A stretch of 64,000 nucleotides of DNA from Fructobacillus fructosus KCTC 3544 (GTDB lineage: Bacteria > Bacillota > Bacilli > Lactobacillales > Lactobacillaceae). The notes beneath the pieces were generated by a model. The model was not told where the DNA came from and did no database searches. It saw only the letters and a list, made by a program, of their open reading frames with translations. The translations under genes were made by a program, and so were the position numbers. The stretch spans positions 1-64,000 of the forward strand of contig NZ_JQBH01000003.1 of the NCBI RefSeq assembly GCF_001438695.1. Reading direction: 5' to 3'. How positions within the stretch are numbered: the first letter of the stretch is position 1; the number at the start of each line of letters is the position of its first letter. Positions 1-9,714 of the stretch are shown here, piece by piece.

Positions 1-77
1 CAAGGAACAATAATTAGTATACTGACTTTCTTCCTCTTGGTCAATGCTTTTTTTGAAGAAAATTCTTAAGAAAAGGT

Positions 78-638
78 TTAGTCACTTTCAAAGCCCTCAA
101 CCAGTGCGTCTATAACCTTTTTTGTTTCTTCCCAATCATCATTAATCACAACGGTTGCATCATTTTTCAAGATTTTTGGAAGGGCGAGGTCTCTTTTGAA
201 TTCAGTTGAGTGCAATCTTTTTTGGATTGCTGCTGATTGGTCGCCCCTCTTTTCAAGACGTTTTTCTAGTACCGTAACGTCAGAGACCGTGATGTACCAA
301 AGCCAAGCTCTTTGCCCGAGCTCTTGGCGATACGTCGCGGCACCCTTTGTGTCCAATACAATGGAAATCAATTGATTTTGTTGCCAACCAGCAAGCAATC
401 CCTCGTGAGAGGAACCGTATTGATGACCTGAGTATTCGACTTTCTCTAAATAATGGTTCTTTTTGAAGGAAGTTGGGCTTTCAAAATAGTAATCGCGACC
501 GTTTATTTCACCAGTTCGCATTTGGCGAGTGGTATGGGTAATCACTTGTGGAATTCCCCACCGTTTTTTTAAATAAGAAGCAACCGAACTTTTACCGGCC
601 CCAGCCGGTCCCATCAGTACAATGACACGCTTTTCCAT
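78..638 (-). CDS. Guanylate kinase-like protein
   Basis: A 186-residue protein of the guanylate kinase family, which phosphorylates GMP to GDP with ATP. The P-loop GPAGAGKS lies at residues 10-17, and the GMP-binding segment TTRxxRxGEINGxDYYF at about 36-52 is well kept. A lid-region arginine cluster follows around residue 130. The length is slightly below the usual 190-205. It stands alone, divergent from the permease on its right, away from the rpoZ/priA setting where the housekeeping gmk of Firmicutes usually lies. It may therefore be a second copy rather than the essential enzyme. No start problem is seen; the ATG follows an AAGGAG-type site. Confidence 0.75.
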   Translation of the reverse strand: MEKRVIVLMGPAGAGKSSVASYLKKRWGIPQVITHTTRQMRTGEINGRDYYFESPTSFKKNHYLEKVEYSGHQYGSSHEGLLAGWQQNQLISIVLDTKGAATYRQELGQRAWLWYITVSDVTVLEKRLEKRGDQSAAIQKRLHSTEFKRDLALPKILKNDATVVINDDWEETKKVIDALVEGFESD

Positions 639-744
639 TACTTTTTAACTCCTTTATTATTGGCCTATTCTACCATTAAAAATCGACAAGCGAAAAGTGA
701 CCTGCTACAATAGTAACCAATATTAGAAAAAAGTGAGAAAAAAC

Positions 745-2151
745 ATGAATCTTGTGAAACGTGCCTTCCAAAAGGAATCAGTGGAAGGTTACTTGGAAAA
801 AGACGGCCAAATGGCCCGTGTCTTATCGACTAAGGACTTGATTGGCTTGGGCGTTGGAACCGTTATCGGATCTGGAATTTTCATTCTACCCGGACATGAA
901 GCTGCAAACAACGCCGGTCCGGCCGTTGCCATCGCCTTCCTACTCGCTGCCGTCTTTTCTGGCATTTGCGGCATGGCCTTTGCAGAGTTCTCTTCTGCCA
1001 TGCCCGTTGCCGGTTCCGCCTACTCATATGGCTCTGTCATTTACGGTGAAGTCATTGGCTGGGTACTCGGATGGTCGCTTATTTTGGAGTATTTCTTAGC
1101 TGTTTCAGCCATTGCAACCGGTTTTTCAGCCTATTTCAACTCACTGCTAAAAGAAGTTGGCCTTTCTTTACCACAGACGCTACAGGCGGGTCCTGAACAG
1201 GGAGGCTTCGTAAACTTAATGGCCGTCCTCGTCATTCTTGTGGCTACCTTCATTCTTTTTGCCGGATTATCCCAGTCAAAGAAAGTCGAGAACGCCGGCG
1301 TTGTTTTGAAGGTTGGTATCATTTTACTCTTCATTGTTGGGGGTCTTTTCTTTATTAAACCTGCTAATTACGCTGACTTTTATCCTAAGCAATTCCAAAC
1401 TGGTCTTTGGGGCCTAGGCGGAATTACGGCAGCAACCGCATCAATCATCTTCTCCTTCCTTGGCTTTGATACCATTGCTGCCCATGCTGCAGAAGTAAAG
1501 AACCCGACAAAAACCATGTCACGTGGTATTCTCGGGACGGTTGTCATTTCGTCAACACTTTACACGCTGTTTGCCATTGTATTGACGGGAATTGTTAATT
1601 ATAAAAAATTAGGTGTTGATGATCCTGCTGCCTTCGCCTTGCAAACGATTAAGCAGACGCAGTTTTCCGTCGTGATTACAATTGGTGCTTTGATTGGAAT
1701 GTTCACAGCCATCCTGGCTTTGATTTTCGCCTCATCACGACTAGCCTACTCATTCGGCCGTGATGGTTTGATGCCTCGCACTCTCGGAAAAGTCAATCGA
1801 CAACATCTTCCTAAAAACGCCATTATCTTGGCCGTTGTGGTTGAATCAGTTCTGGCCGGTTTTATTCCACTTTCCACGTTAACAAACCTAATTAACATTG
1901 GTACCTTAACCGCCTTCATGTTTATTTCCTTCGGCGTTCTCTTCCTACGTCGCCGAAAGGATTTGAAGCACAATGGTTTCAAAATGCCTCTTTATCCAGT
2001 ATTACCTGCTGTTTCAGCGGCTCTATCGCTCTTCTTAATTATTCGCCTGCCATTGGCTACCTTGAAGCTGTACCTCGTCTGGGTCATCATTGGCTTACTT
2101 TGGTACTTCCTATACGGCATTAAGCATTCTGCTATCAACCAAGACCAATAA
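745..2151 (+). CDS. APC-family amino acid permease (cationic amino acid transporter type)
   Basis: An integral membrane amino acid transporter of about 468 residues with roughly twelve hydrophobic segments. The first membrane segment has the APC fold hallmark GTVIGSGIF, followed by a conserved FAEFSSAMPVAGSAYSY stretch, both typical of YfnA/CAT-type permeases. The ATG at 745 is preferred over an upstream in-frame GTG at 733, because that GTG lies inside the weak AGTGAG ribosome site. It is monocistronic and ends in a strong hairpin shared with ezrA. The substrate cannot be told from sequence; basic or branched amino acids are typical of the family. Confidence 0.85.
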   Translation: MNLVKRAFQKESVEGYLEKDGQMARVLSTKDLIGLGVGTVIGSGIFILPGHEAANNAGPAVAIAFLLAAVFSGICGMAFAEFSSAMPVAGSAYSYGSVIYGEVIGWVLGWSLILEYFLAVSAIATGFSAYFNSLLKEVGLSLPQTLQAGPEQGGFVNLMAVLVILVATFILFAGLSQSKKVENAGVVLKVGIILLFIVGGLFFIKPANYADFYPKQFQTGLWGLGGITAATASIIFSFLGFDTIAAHAAEVKNPTKTMSRGILGTVVISSTLYTLFAIVLTGIVNYKKLGVDDPAAFALQTIKQTQFSVVITIGALIGMFTAILALIFASSRLAYSFGRDGLMPRTLGKVNRQHLPKNAIILAVVVESVLAGFIPLSTLTNLINIGTLTAFMFISFGVLFLRRRKDLKHNGFKMPLYPVLPAVSAALSLFLIIRLPLATLKLYLVWVIIGLLWYFLYGIKHSAINQDQ

Positions 2152-2157
2152 GAATTC

Positions 2158-2189
2158 AAAAAAAGAATCCACGAAATGGATTCTTTTTT
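2158..2189. terminator. Bidirectional terminator between permease and ezrA
   Basis: GAATCC and GGATTC arms flanked by A-run and T-run serve the two convergent genes. Confidence 0.85.
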
Positions 2190-3893
2190 TTACAATTCAA
2201 TTGAATTTTGGTTAGCAACCAAGCGCGCATAGGCGTCGGGCTCGATTTCATTGAGTACCGGTTTGATTTCGCCAATAACGGCAGCATAATCGAATTCATC
2301 ATTGTACAACTTCGAAGCCTTCTGTAAGGCTTGCGCCATTTGGCCATTCTCGTCCACATAGCGACTGGCATATTGCATAAGGGCAACGGACAAGTCTGCC
2401 TGCTCCGCAACGACTTTTGCTTCTTCTTTCAATGTATCCAAGTCAGAAGAAACAATGTTAACTTGACGTTGGACGGCGTCCAAATCAACCTGTGAGGCGT
2501 TTACCGCTGTATCAAGACGGGCCATTTCGTCCGATAGAGCAAAGAAATGATCCAAGAAAAGCTTGGGAAGGCCTGGTAAATCACGACGTTCGAGCGAACG
2601 TTTCAAGTCCTTCAACTGGCCGATGTAGTCATCTGAATAGGTTTTAGCAGATTTCAAAGCCGGTTGGAAAGCCTCAATTTGCTTATACAGTGCCACTTGA
2701 TCCCGGTCCAGCTCCCGCATCACCGTTAACCACTTTTCTTGACGAGCAACGGCTTCCGAATAAGTCATGGTTTTATCTGACAAAGCTGACGACACTTCCT
2801 GTTGGCCAGTTACTAAGTCTTCAATTTCCTTAGCATATCCCTGTTGTTGACCATCTTCATCATTAGCAAATTGAAAGCGTCCTTTGAGGTAAGCCAATTC
2901 AATCATCAAGGAATGGTTTTGTTCTGAAATTCGGTCAAAGGCTTCTTGGACGACTTCTTGCTGCTTAAAATACAGTCGGTAGGCATTTAATTCTTTTTCC
3001 AAAACATCATACAAATCCTGGATTTCTTGATTAAGACGCAACTGCAAATCAGTTGCTTCCTTCATTTTAAGTGATTCAAGCGCATCAAGCGCTTTTAATC
3101 GATCCTGATCAATTCTTTCCAAATCGGCTTGAACAAGCTGATTGTCAAAAATAACCCCACGTTTCTCTAAATCAGCCTTACCTGAAACAATCTCTTGAAT
3201 CTGTTCAATAAATTTTTGGTTCAATTGTACAAAAATTAACGGAATTGACTGCAAATAGTGCGTCAACTGCCCTGCTTCCATACCGAGTGTTTCAAAGACT
3301 TCAGAGGCCTCAACGGCTTCACCCTGCTCAACCAAATCCAAATAACGTTGATAGTTATCTTCGCCATCTTTAACAAAGTCGATAAGGGCCTTGGCTGAAG
3401 GACCAAAGTTCTCAGGTTCGTCCTCAATGCGTTTCGAGATAACAGCACGTTCCTCATGCAATTGATGAATAATCGCGTGATGACGTTCATTTTGCTTATA
3501 AAGATTATTCAAGCCATCTTTAATACTTGCCTGTACTTGAGCAGCTTCCTTCGTCAACGCTAAGAGTTTACGCAAGGAATGCTTCGTTGCCCAGACGTTT
3601 AACCCAGCAGTTTTTCGCTCCGCCTCTACGCGTACTTGATCCATTTGTGCAAAAAGCGTCTTCTTTAAATAGGAATACTGTCCTTGAATCGCTTCATATT
3701 CTTTCAACGCCTGCCCAGACAATGAAATCTTTTTAGCCTCTTTAATTGATTGGTCAACATGCTCATTCAAGAGGGCCTTTTTGGCTAATTCAAAATCAGC
3801 CACTTGTCCGGCGGCCTTACGCTGCTCCATAATTGCCCAAGAAACCGCTGCAAAAACGAGCAGTACAAGCATAATTCCAATGATAATCCACAT
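2190..3893 (-). CDS. ezrA: Septation ring formation regulator EzrA
   Basis: A 567-residue protein with one N-terminal membrane helix (about residues 2-20), then an almost wholly helical coiled-coil cytoplasmic part. This is the architecture of EzrA, which restrains FtsZ ring assembly and coordinates septal and lateral wall growth in Firmicutes. The length matches the family (about 560-575). The gene is monocistronic and shares a terminator with the convergent permease. A ribosome site GAAGAGGG precedes the ATG. Confidence 0.92.
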   Translation of the reverse strand: MWIIIGIMLVLLVFAAVSWAIMEQRKAAGQVADFELAKKALLNEHVDQSIKEAKKISLSGQALKEYEAIQGQYSYLKKTLFAQMDQVRVEAERKTAGLNVWATKHSLRKLLALTKEAAQVQASIKDGLNNLYKQNERHHAIIHQLHEERAVISKRIEDEPENFGPSAKALIDFVKDGEDNYQRYLDLVEQGEAVEASEVFETLGMEAGQLTHYLQSIPLIFVQLNQKFIEQIQEIVSGKADLEKRGVIFDNQLVQADLERIDQDRLKALDALESLKMKEATDLQLRLNQEIQDLYDVLEKELNAYRLYFKQQEVVQEAFDRISEQNHSLMIELAYLKGRFQFANDEDGQQQGYAKEIEDLVTGQQEVSSALSDKTMTYSEAVARQEKWLTVMRELDRDQVALYKQIEAFQPALKSAKTYSDDYIGQLKDLKRSLERRDLPGLPKLFLDHFFALSDEMARLDTAVNASQVDLDAVQRQVNIVSSDLDTLKEEAKVVAEQADLSVALMQYASRYVDENGQMAQALQKASKLYNDEFDYAAVIGEIKPVLNEIEPDAYARLVANQNSIEL

Positions 3894-4039
3894 GGTGTTG
3901 CCCTCTTCTTATCTCTAATCTTCTACCACAACTTTACACTATTTCATTAATAATGCTTACTTCAATAAAAGCTTTTAGACTTTTCTTAACTTTTTACCTA
4001 AGTAAAGTAGGAAGAAAGGCGGTCCATTCTTTCTAAACC

Positions 4040-4068
4040 TTGCCATCGCAACTTCTAACTGGTATACT
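4040..4068 (+). promoter_or_regulatory. rpsD promoter
   Basis: TTGCCA (4040-4045), a 17-base spacer and TATACT (4063-4068) form a near-consensus sigma-A promoter. It would start the transcript near 4075, about 160 bases before the rpsD ATG. Confidence 0.8.
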
Positions 4069-4074
4069 TATCAG

Positions 4075-4233
4075 AGTTGTATTGGTAGCAGTCTGCAAAG
4101 AAGCGCGTCAACAACGTCCCAACTCGTTAGTAAGAACTGAGCTACGGTTTCTGAGAAACGAATCAATCGACGTTGCACGCATCTGGTGCAGGCCCTCAAA
4201 TGTACAGCAAACTACATTTTGGAGGACATATAT
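4075..4233 (+). promoter_or_regulatory. Structured rpsD leader, candidate S4 autoregulatory element
   Basis: The long 5' leader can fold. CAACGTC (4112-4118) pairs with GACGTTG (4169-4175) and encloses a GTTTC-TGA-GAAAC hairpin (4147-4159); a TGCAC/GTGCA hairpin (4174-4190) overlaps the end of that helix. Overlapping alternative helices just before the ribosome site fit translational or transcriptional feedback by S4, which is known for rpsD in Firmicutes. That this leader binds S4 is inference. Confidence 0.6.
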
Positions 4234-4845
4234 ATGTCACGTTATACTGGACCAAAGTGGCGTGTTTCACGTCGTTTAGGTGTTTCTCTTTCAGGAACTG
4301 GTAAGGAATTGGCACGTCGTGCCTACGCCCCTGGTGACCACGGACAAGGTCGTCGCGGTAAGGTTTCTGAATATGGTGTTCAACTTCGCGAAAAGCAAAA
4401 GTTGCGCTTTACTTATGGTTTGACTGAACGTCAATTCCACGGTTTGTTCAACAAGGCTGGTAAGATCCGCCAAGGTACTCACGGTACCAACTTCATGATC
4501 TTGCTCGAACGTCGTTTGGACTCATTGGTTTACCGTCTCGGTTTGGCAACGACGCGCCAACAAGCACGTCAGTTGGTTAACCACGGCCACATCTTGGTTG
4601 ACGGCAAGCGCGTTGATATCCCTTCATACGAAGTGGTACCTGGCCAAGTGATCTCTGTTCGTGAAAAGTCAAAGAACATCGTTCCTATCCAAATCGCCAT
4701 CGAATCAGTGGTTTCACGTCCACAGTTCGTTGAATTCGATAAGGAAAAGTTGGAAGGTAAGCTTGTTCGTTTGCCAGAACGTGAAGAACTTGATGCCGAC
4801 ATCAACGAAGCTTTGATCGTCGAATACTACAACCGTTTGGGATAA
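4234..4845 (+). CDS. rpsD: 30S ribosomal protein S4
   Basis: A 203-residue S4, a primary 16S rRNA binder and assembly initiator. The N terminus [16 protein letters not shown] and the S4 RNA-binding domain (about residues 93-155, with [11 protein letters not shown]) are clear. The start at 4234 is fixed by GGAGG at 4221-4225; an earlier in-frame ATG at 4186 sits in the leader and lacks a ribosome site. The N-terminal zinc-binding cysteines found in some S4 proteins are absent, so this is the zinc-independent form. Confidence 0.97.
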   Translation: MSRYTGPKWRVSRRLGVSLSGTGKELARRAYAPGDHGQGRRGKVSEYGVQLREKQKLRFTYGLTERQFHGLFNKAGKIRQGTHGTNFMILLERRLDSLVYRLGLATTRQQARQLVNHGHILVDGKRVDIPSYEVVPGQVISVREKSKNIVPIQIAIESVVSRPQFVEFDKEKLEGKLVRLPEREELDADINEALIVEYYNRLG

Positions 4846-4874
4846 TTTTTTATCACAATTGGTTGTTTCAAAAA

Positions 4875-4899
4875 GTCGCTGCAATGCAGCGGCTTTTTT
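4875..4899 (+). terminator. rpsD terminator
   Basis: Stem GTCGCTGCA / TGCAGCGGC followed by six T. Confidence 0.85.
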
Positions 4900-4956
4900 G
4901 TATCTACTATTCTTTTTACGTATAATAGACGGCAGAAGAAACAAAGGAGTATGCAC

Positions 4957-5325
4957 ATGGATGTCAACGAACGACTCGAACAAAACCAAACAGGTAACGG
5001 CCCTAGCCTTAAGCCTGACGAGAAACGACTCTATCTAGGTACCTATCGTGAGCGAGTGATTTTGGCAATCAAAACCTCCCAAGTTAATTCTGAACAAGCC
5101 AAACAGGTGTTAGCCGATAAATTAACACAATACCCAAACGCCACACTGCTAATCGACCAGAATCACGCGGGTGCTGCTTACATTGATTATTTACAACTTG
5201 CCATTAAATCAGGTAATCAGTATTCATTACTTTCAAATAACGAAACAAGCAAGCAAACTGAAGATCCCTATGCGATTGTCTTAGCTGACCACGGGGCAGT
5301 TAACCTTGAACACATTGAACTCTAA
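4957..5325 (+). CDS. YueI family protein (DUF1694)
   Basis: A 122-residue protein with the YueI/DUF1694 pattern, notably YLGTYRERVILAIKTSQV near the N terminus and a central Asp/Gly-containing strand region. The function of the family is not known; it is widespread in Firmicutes. The ATG at 4957 is chosen over 4951 because AAAGGAG ends only one base before the earlier ATG but seven before this one. It lies between rpsD and rarA and probably has its own promoter in the short gap. Confidence 0.75.
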   Translation: MDVNERLEQNQTGNGPSLKPDEKRLYLGTYRERVILAIKTSQVNSEQAKQVLADKLTQYPNATLLIDQNHAGAAYIDYLQLAIKSGNQYSLLSNNETSKQTEDPYAIVLADHGAVNLEHIEL

Positions 5326-5390
5326 GAAAATCGTTTCTAAAGTGATACTTTTATATAAGTCTGCTTATTTAATAGCAAGAAAGGACAACC

Positions 5391-6689
5391 ATGACCGGAC
5401 AAAAACCACTAGCTTACCGAATGCGTCCACAAAAAATCGACGACATCGTTGGGCAACAAGACCTGGTCGGTCCAAATAAAATTATCTGGCGTATGGTTGA
5501 AGCCAAGCGACTGTCCTCTATGATTCTCTATGGACCACCAGGAACAGGAAAGACATCCATTGCCTCTGCTATCGCCGGTTCAACAAACTTTGCCTTTCGT
5601 GCTCTCAATGCGGCAACTGATTCTCAAAAAGATTTACAAGCCGTTGCAGAAGAGGCCAAAATGTCTGGCACTGTTGTTTTACTACTTGATGAAATTCATC
5701 GTTTAAACAAGGTGAAGCAGGACTTTCTTCTCCCCCATCTCGAATCGGGCGCGATTATTTTAATTGGGGCAACAACTGAAAACCCATACCTGAACGTCAC
5801 CCCAGCCATTCGGTCCCGAACCCAAATTTTTCAGGTTCATCCGTTGGCAACAGCGGATATTAAAAAAGCCATTGACCGAGCACTGGCTGATTCAGAAAAC
5901 GGTCTTGGTCACTATCCTGTCCAAATCACGGATGAAGCCAAAGAACACTTGGCACAAGCAACCAATGGTGATCTTCGATCTGCGCTCAATTCACTCGAAC
6001 TGGCCGTTCTTTCCACAAAAGAAAACAAAAAAGGTGTGATTCCGATTACGCTCGAAGTAGTGGAAGAAACGTCTCAAAAACAAGCCTTAGTGGCAGACAA
6101 AGACGGAGACGCCCACTATGATGTTATTTCTGCTTTGCAAAAGTCCATCCGCGGCTCTGATGTTGATGCCGCCCTTCACTATACCGCTCGATTAATTGCA
6201 GCAGGCGATTTACCCATCTTAGTTCGACGTCTGACGGTGATTGCTTATGAAGACATCGGTTTGGCCAATCCAAATGCCGCCTTTCGTGCCGTTACAGCAA
6301 TTCAGACAGCCGAAAAATTAGGCTTACCTGAGGCACGGATTCCGCTAGCCAATGCTGTGATTGAGCTGGCCCTTTCACCAAAGTCGAACGCTGCTTACAA
6401 AGCAATGGATGCCGCCTTAGCGCAAGCCAGCCGCTCCAAGGCCCAAAAGATTCCCGCCCATCTTCGGGACGCTCATTATTCCGGTGCGTCCAAGCTCGGC
6501 CACGGAAATGACTATGTTTATCCGCACGACTTTGATAATGATTGGGTGGCTCAGCAATACCTACCAGATGCCATTAAGAATGACCGTTACTTCCAGCCAA
6601 AGGGCAATTCGACTTTTGAACAACAGTTGAAAGACGTCAACGAAAATCTGAAGAAGAACCAAAGCAAGGGTTTGAAGAATGCCAAATGA
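5391..6689 (+). CDS. rarA: Replication-associated recombination protein A (RarA/MgsA)
   Basis: A 432-residue AAA+ ATPase of the clamp-loader clade that acts at stalled replication forks. Walker A GPPGTGKT (48-55), Walker B DEIH (100-103), the sensor-1 stretch GATTENP and a C-terminal tetramerisation region ([11 protein letters not shown] onward) are all present. Length is normal for the family. A GAAAGGA site precedes the ATG. It is followed by the 6S RNA gene; a rarA neighbour for 6S RNA is also known from other Firmicutes. Confidence 0.95.
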   Translation: MTGQKPLAYRMRPQKIDDIVGQQDLVGPNKIIWRMVEAKRLSSMILYGPPGTGKTSIASAIAGSTNFAFRALNAATDSQKDLQAVAEEAKMSGTVVLLLDEIHRLNKVKQDFLLPHLESGAIILIGATTENPYLNVTPAIRSRTQIFQVHPLATADIKKAIDRALADSENGLGHYPVQITDEAKEHLAQATNGDLRSALNSLELAVLSTKENKKGVIPITLEVVEETSQKQALVADKDGDAHYDVISALQKSIRGSDVDAALHYTARLIAAGDLPILVRRLTVIAYEDIGLANPNAAFRAVTAIQTAEKLGLPEARIPLANAVIELALSPKSNAAYKAMDAALAQASRSKAQKIPAHLRDAHYSGASKLGHGNDYVYPHDFDNDWVAQQYLPDAIKNDRYFQPKGNSTFEQQLKDVNENLKKNQSKGLKNAK

Positions 6690-6762
6690 CTGTCAACATT
6701 GTCGAAACAAAATTCTAGGCATGTCAAGACTGTTTTTTTAAACATTTTTTTCTTATACTAGA

Positions 6763-6952
6763 TACGAATACTTCGGTATACGCGTTGCTGCAATACCAGC
6801 TTTTTCCTTACAACCTTTTTATTAGGGCGAGAATCCCGAACGGAATGTCAAGCCTTCTCATTTGGTAGACATTTCTTAAGGTGCATCACCCACCTCGATA
6901 ACTTCGAGGAAAATCTGAGCAGCGATTAACGGTACCAAGGAAGTATCGTAGG
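6763..6952 (+). ncRNA. ssrS: 6S RNA
   Basis: About 188 bases with the long, nearly self-complementary rod expected of 6S RNA, which binds sigma-A RNA polymerase as a promoter mimic. The 5' segment 6763-6778 (TACGAATACTTCGGTA) pairs with 6933-6950 (TACCAAGGAAGTATCGTA), and CGTTGCT near 6784 pairs with AGCAGCG near 6918, leaving a central unpaired bubble. A TATACT -10 box at 6754-6759 places the start at about 6763-6766. A hairpin with a T-run ends at about 6990. The identity rests on structure, size and position, not on a covariance search. Confidence 0.78.
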
Positions 6953-6965
6953 CATGACCTACGAG

Positions 6966-6990
6966 TCCACTTGCGGGTGGGCTTTTTTTA
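6966..6990 (+). terminator. Terminator downstream of 6S RNA
   Basis: GTCCAC / GTGGGC stem around a TTGCGG loop, followed by seven T. Confidence 0.75.
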
Positions 6991-7020
6991 TTGTTCTTTT
7001 TTCTTACTTTGGCTTATACT
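6991..7020 (+). promoter_or_regulatory. Promoter of the universal stress protein gene
   Basis: TTGTTC (6991-6996), 18-base spacer, TATACT (7015-7020). Confidence 0.65.
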
Positions 7021-7045
7021 AGGGGCAAATAAGGAGGACAAAACC

Positions 7046-7492
7046 ATGTCACAGTTTTACCAACAGATTCTCGTACCCATTGATGGATCAAAGGAGTCCG
7101 AAGCTGCCTTACACCGTGCCATTACATTAGCAAATGCTGATGGCAAAAAGACAAAAATCATGCTCGCCAACGTGATTGATACACGGGCCATCCATAACAT
7201 TTCCGCCTTTGACAATTCCATGATTGACACCGTCACTGAAGACGCAAGGCAAATGCTTGAAAAGTATCAGCAACAAGTAAAAGACGCCGGGATTGAAACG
7301 GTTGATTACCGTATCGATTACGGTTCACCAAAGGCACTTCTAGCCCACGATATCCCGGAAGAAATTCATGCCGACCTGGTCATCATCGGTGCCACCGGTT
7401 TAAATGCCGTGGAACGACTAGTCGTTGGTTCTGTCACTTCTTATGTCACTCGAATCAGCCAAGTGGATGTGCTTGTTGTCCGCGAAAAATAA
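7046..7492 (+). CDS. Universal stress protein UspA family
   Basis: A 148-residue single-domain UspA protein. It opens with a typical first strand (ILVPIDGSKESEAALHRA), and near the C terminus has the ATP-binding pattern GATGLNAVERLVVGSVTSYV, matching G-2x-G-9x-G-S/T. It therefore probably binds ATP, as in the UspFG/MJ0577 type. The start at 7046 follows AAGGAGG; the reading frame extends upstream only into the promoter and terminator. The exact stress role of such proteins in lactic acid bacteria is not established. Confidence 0.88.
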   Translation: MSQFYQQILVPIDGSKESEAALHRAITLANADGKKTKIMLANVIDTRAIHNISAFDNSMIDTVTEDARQMLEKYQQQVKDAGIETVDYRIDYGSPKALLAHDIPEEIHADLVIIGATGLNAVERLVVGSVTSYVTRISQVDVLVVREK

Positions 7493-7498
7493 CCAAAA

Positions 7499-7526
7499 AA
7501 AGAAGACCTAACGGTCTTCTTTTTTT

Positions 7527-7528
<2 letters not shown>
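7499..7528. terminator. Bidirectional terminator between usp and ddl
   Basis: AGAAGACC / GGTCTTCT stem with A and T runs on either side. Confidence 0.85.
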
Positions 7529-8690
<1,162 letters not shown>

Positions 8691-8715
8691 CTACAATCAA
8701 GTTGATGAGTAACGT

Positions 8716-9705
8716 TTATGAAAGATAGTTTTTCGTATTTTGGGCATATTCCCAAATAATTTCGGGAGAAGCAGTTGGCCCATAAGCCAAAATTTGTTGA
8801 AAAAAATCCACCCGGTTATATAACATTTGCCAGCTCGCCCGACTTTGAGCAAAGGGTTCGTTAACCAAGTCCTGTCGCCAAAGCTTTAACGTTAACAAAA
8901 AATAATCGGCATACAACTGGTGTTGCTTGCTTAGTTGCAGCACGGTACCGACTAAGCGACCCATTTCGCCCATTGTTAACGGCGTATTAATGGTTCGCAT
9001 GTTGGTCATTAAGCAGGCCAAAAGGTAGAGTTTATCCGCCCTTTTTAAGTCTTTTCGTTCAAAAAGTAAGCCAAGGACATTAGCTAGATGGGTATAACTA
9101 TGAACCCAACCGTGTTCTTCAACAAAACCACGTGTATCTTTTTCAGCAAGGAGATAAATCCCAATTTGAAAGAGAATGTGCTCTAAAAGCTTATTTGAGA
9201 TGAAAGGGTCTGCTCGAACAGCGTCCTCATTCAACAAAATAGCTAAAACAGCGAGGCAATACGAACGGTAATAAGCTGCTTCGTTTTCTTCTTCCAACAG
9301 ATGATCAAACAGTCGGTTATCGGCCATTAGTTCCTCAGTGAGCCAAATCATCTGAGCCTTGCTTAGATGCCCGTTTTGAATGGCGTTCCCTAAAAAGAAG
9401 AAAGTGCCTGTATCACGAACCGATTCATCCGGTGAAGAAAGTAAGGCAACAAAGCGACGTAAATCAGCATCCTCAAGATAAGCAACCTGCCCTTCTTCAA
9501 GCTGATTCCACTGTTTTTGGTAGGTGGTCATTTGCGCCAAAGATTCATCGGCCCCCAGTACGGGTGTAACCGGCGTCGCCTTTTCATAAACCAGTTCTTC
9601 ACGAATCGCCCGCAGTAAGTCAGGCAAAGACTCGAATAAATCGCCGGCATGGAGTTGTCGAAGTAAAATGCTTTGTTTTTCTGCAATCGTTGTTAATTGA
9701 TTCAT
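8716..9705 (-). CDS. DUF2785-like protein of unknown function
   Basis: A 329-residue, probably soluble, mainly helical protein. The central segment GWVHSYTHLANVLGLL and the general pattern match my recollection of the DUF2785 family, whose function is unknown. No signal peptide or membrane segment is seen. It starts 9 bases after rodA and is probably co-transcribed with mreB-DUF2969-rodA, though nothing in its sequence ties it to cell shape. Assignment to the family needs a profile search. Confidence 0.55.
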   Translation of the reverse strand: MNQLTTIAEKQSILLRQLHAGDLFESLPDLLRAIREELVYEKATPVTPVLGADESLAQMTTYQKQWNQLEEGQVAYLEDADLRRFVALLSSPDESVRDTGTFFFLGNAIQNGHLSKAQMIWLTEELMADNRLFDHLLEEENEAAYYRSYCLAVLAILLNEDAVRADPFISNKLLEHILFQIGIYLLAEKDTRGFVEEHGWVHSYTHLANVLGLLFERKDLKRADKLYLLACLMTNMRTINTPLTMGEMGRLVGTVLQLSKQHQLYADYFLLTLKLWRQDLVNEPFAQSRASWQMLYNRVDFFQQILAYGPTASPEIIWEYAQNTKNYLS

Positions 9706-9714
9706 ACAGCAACC

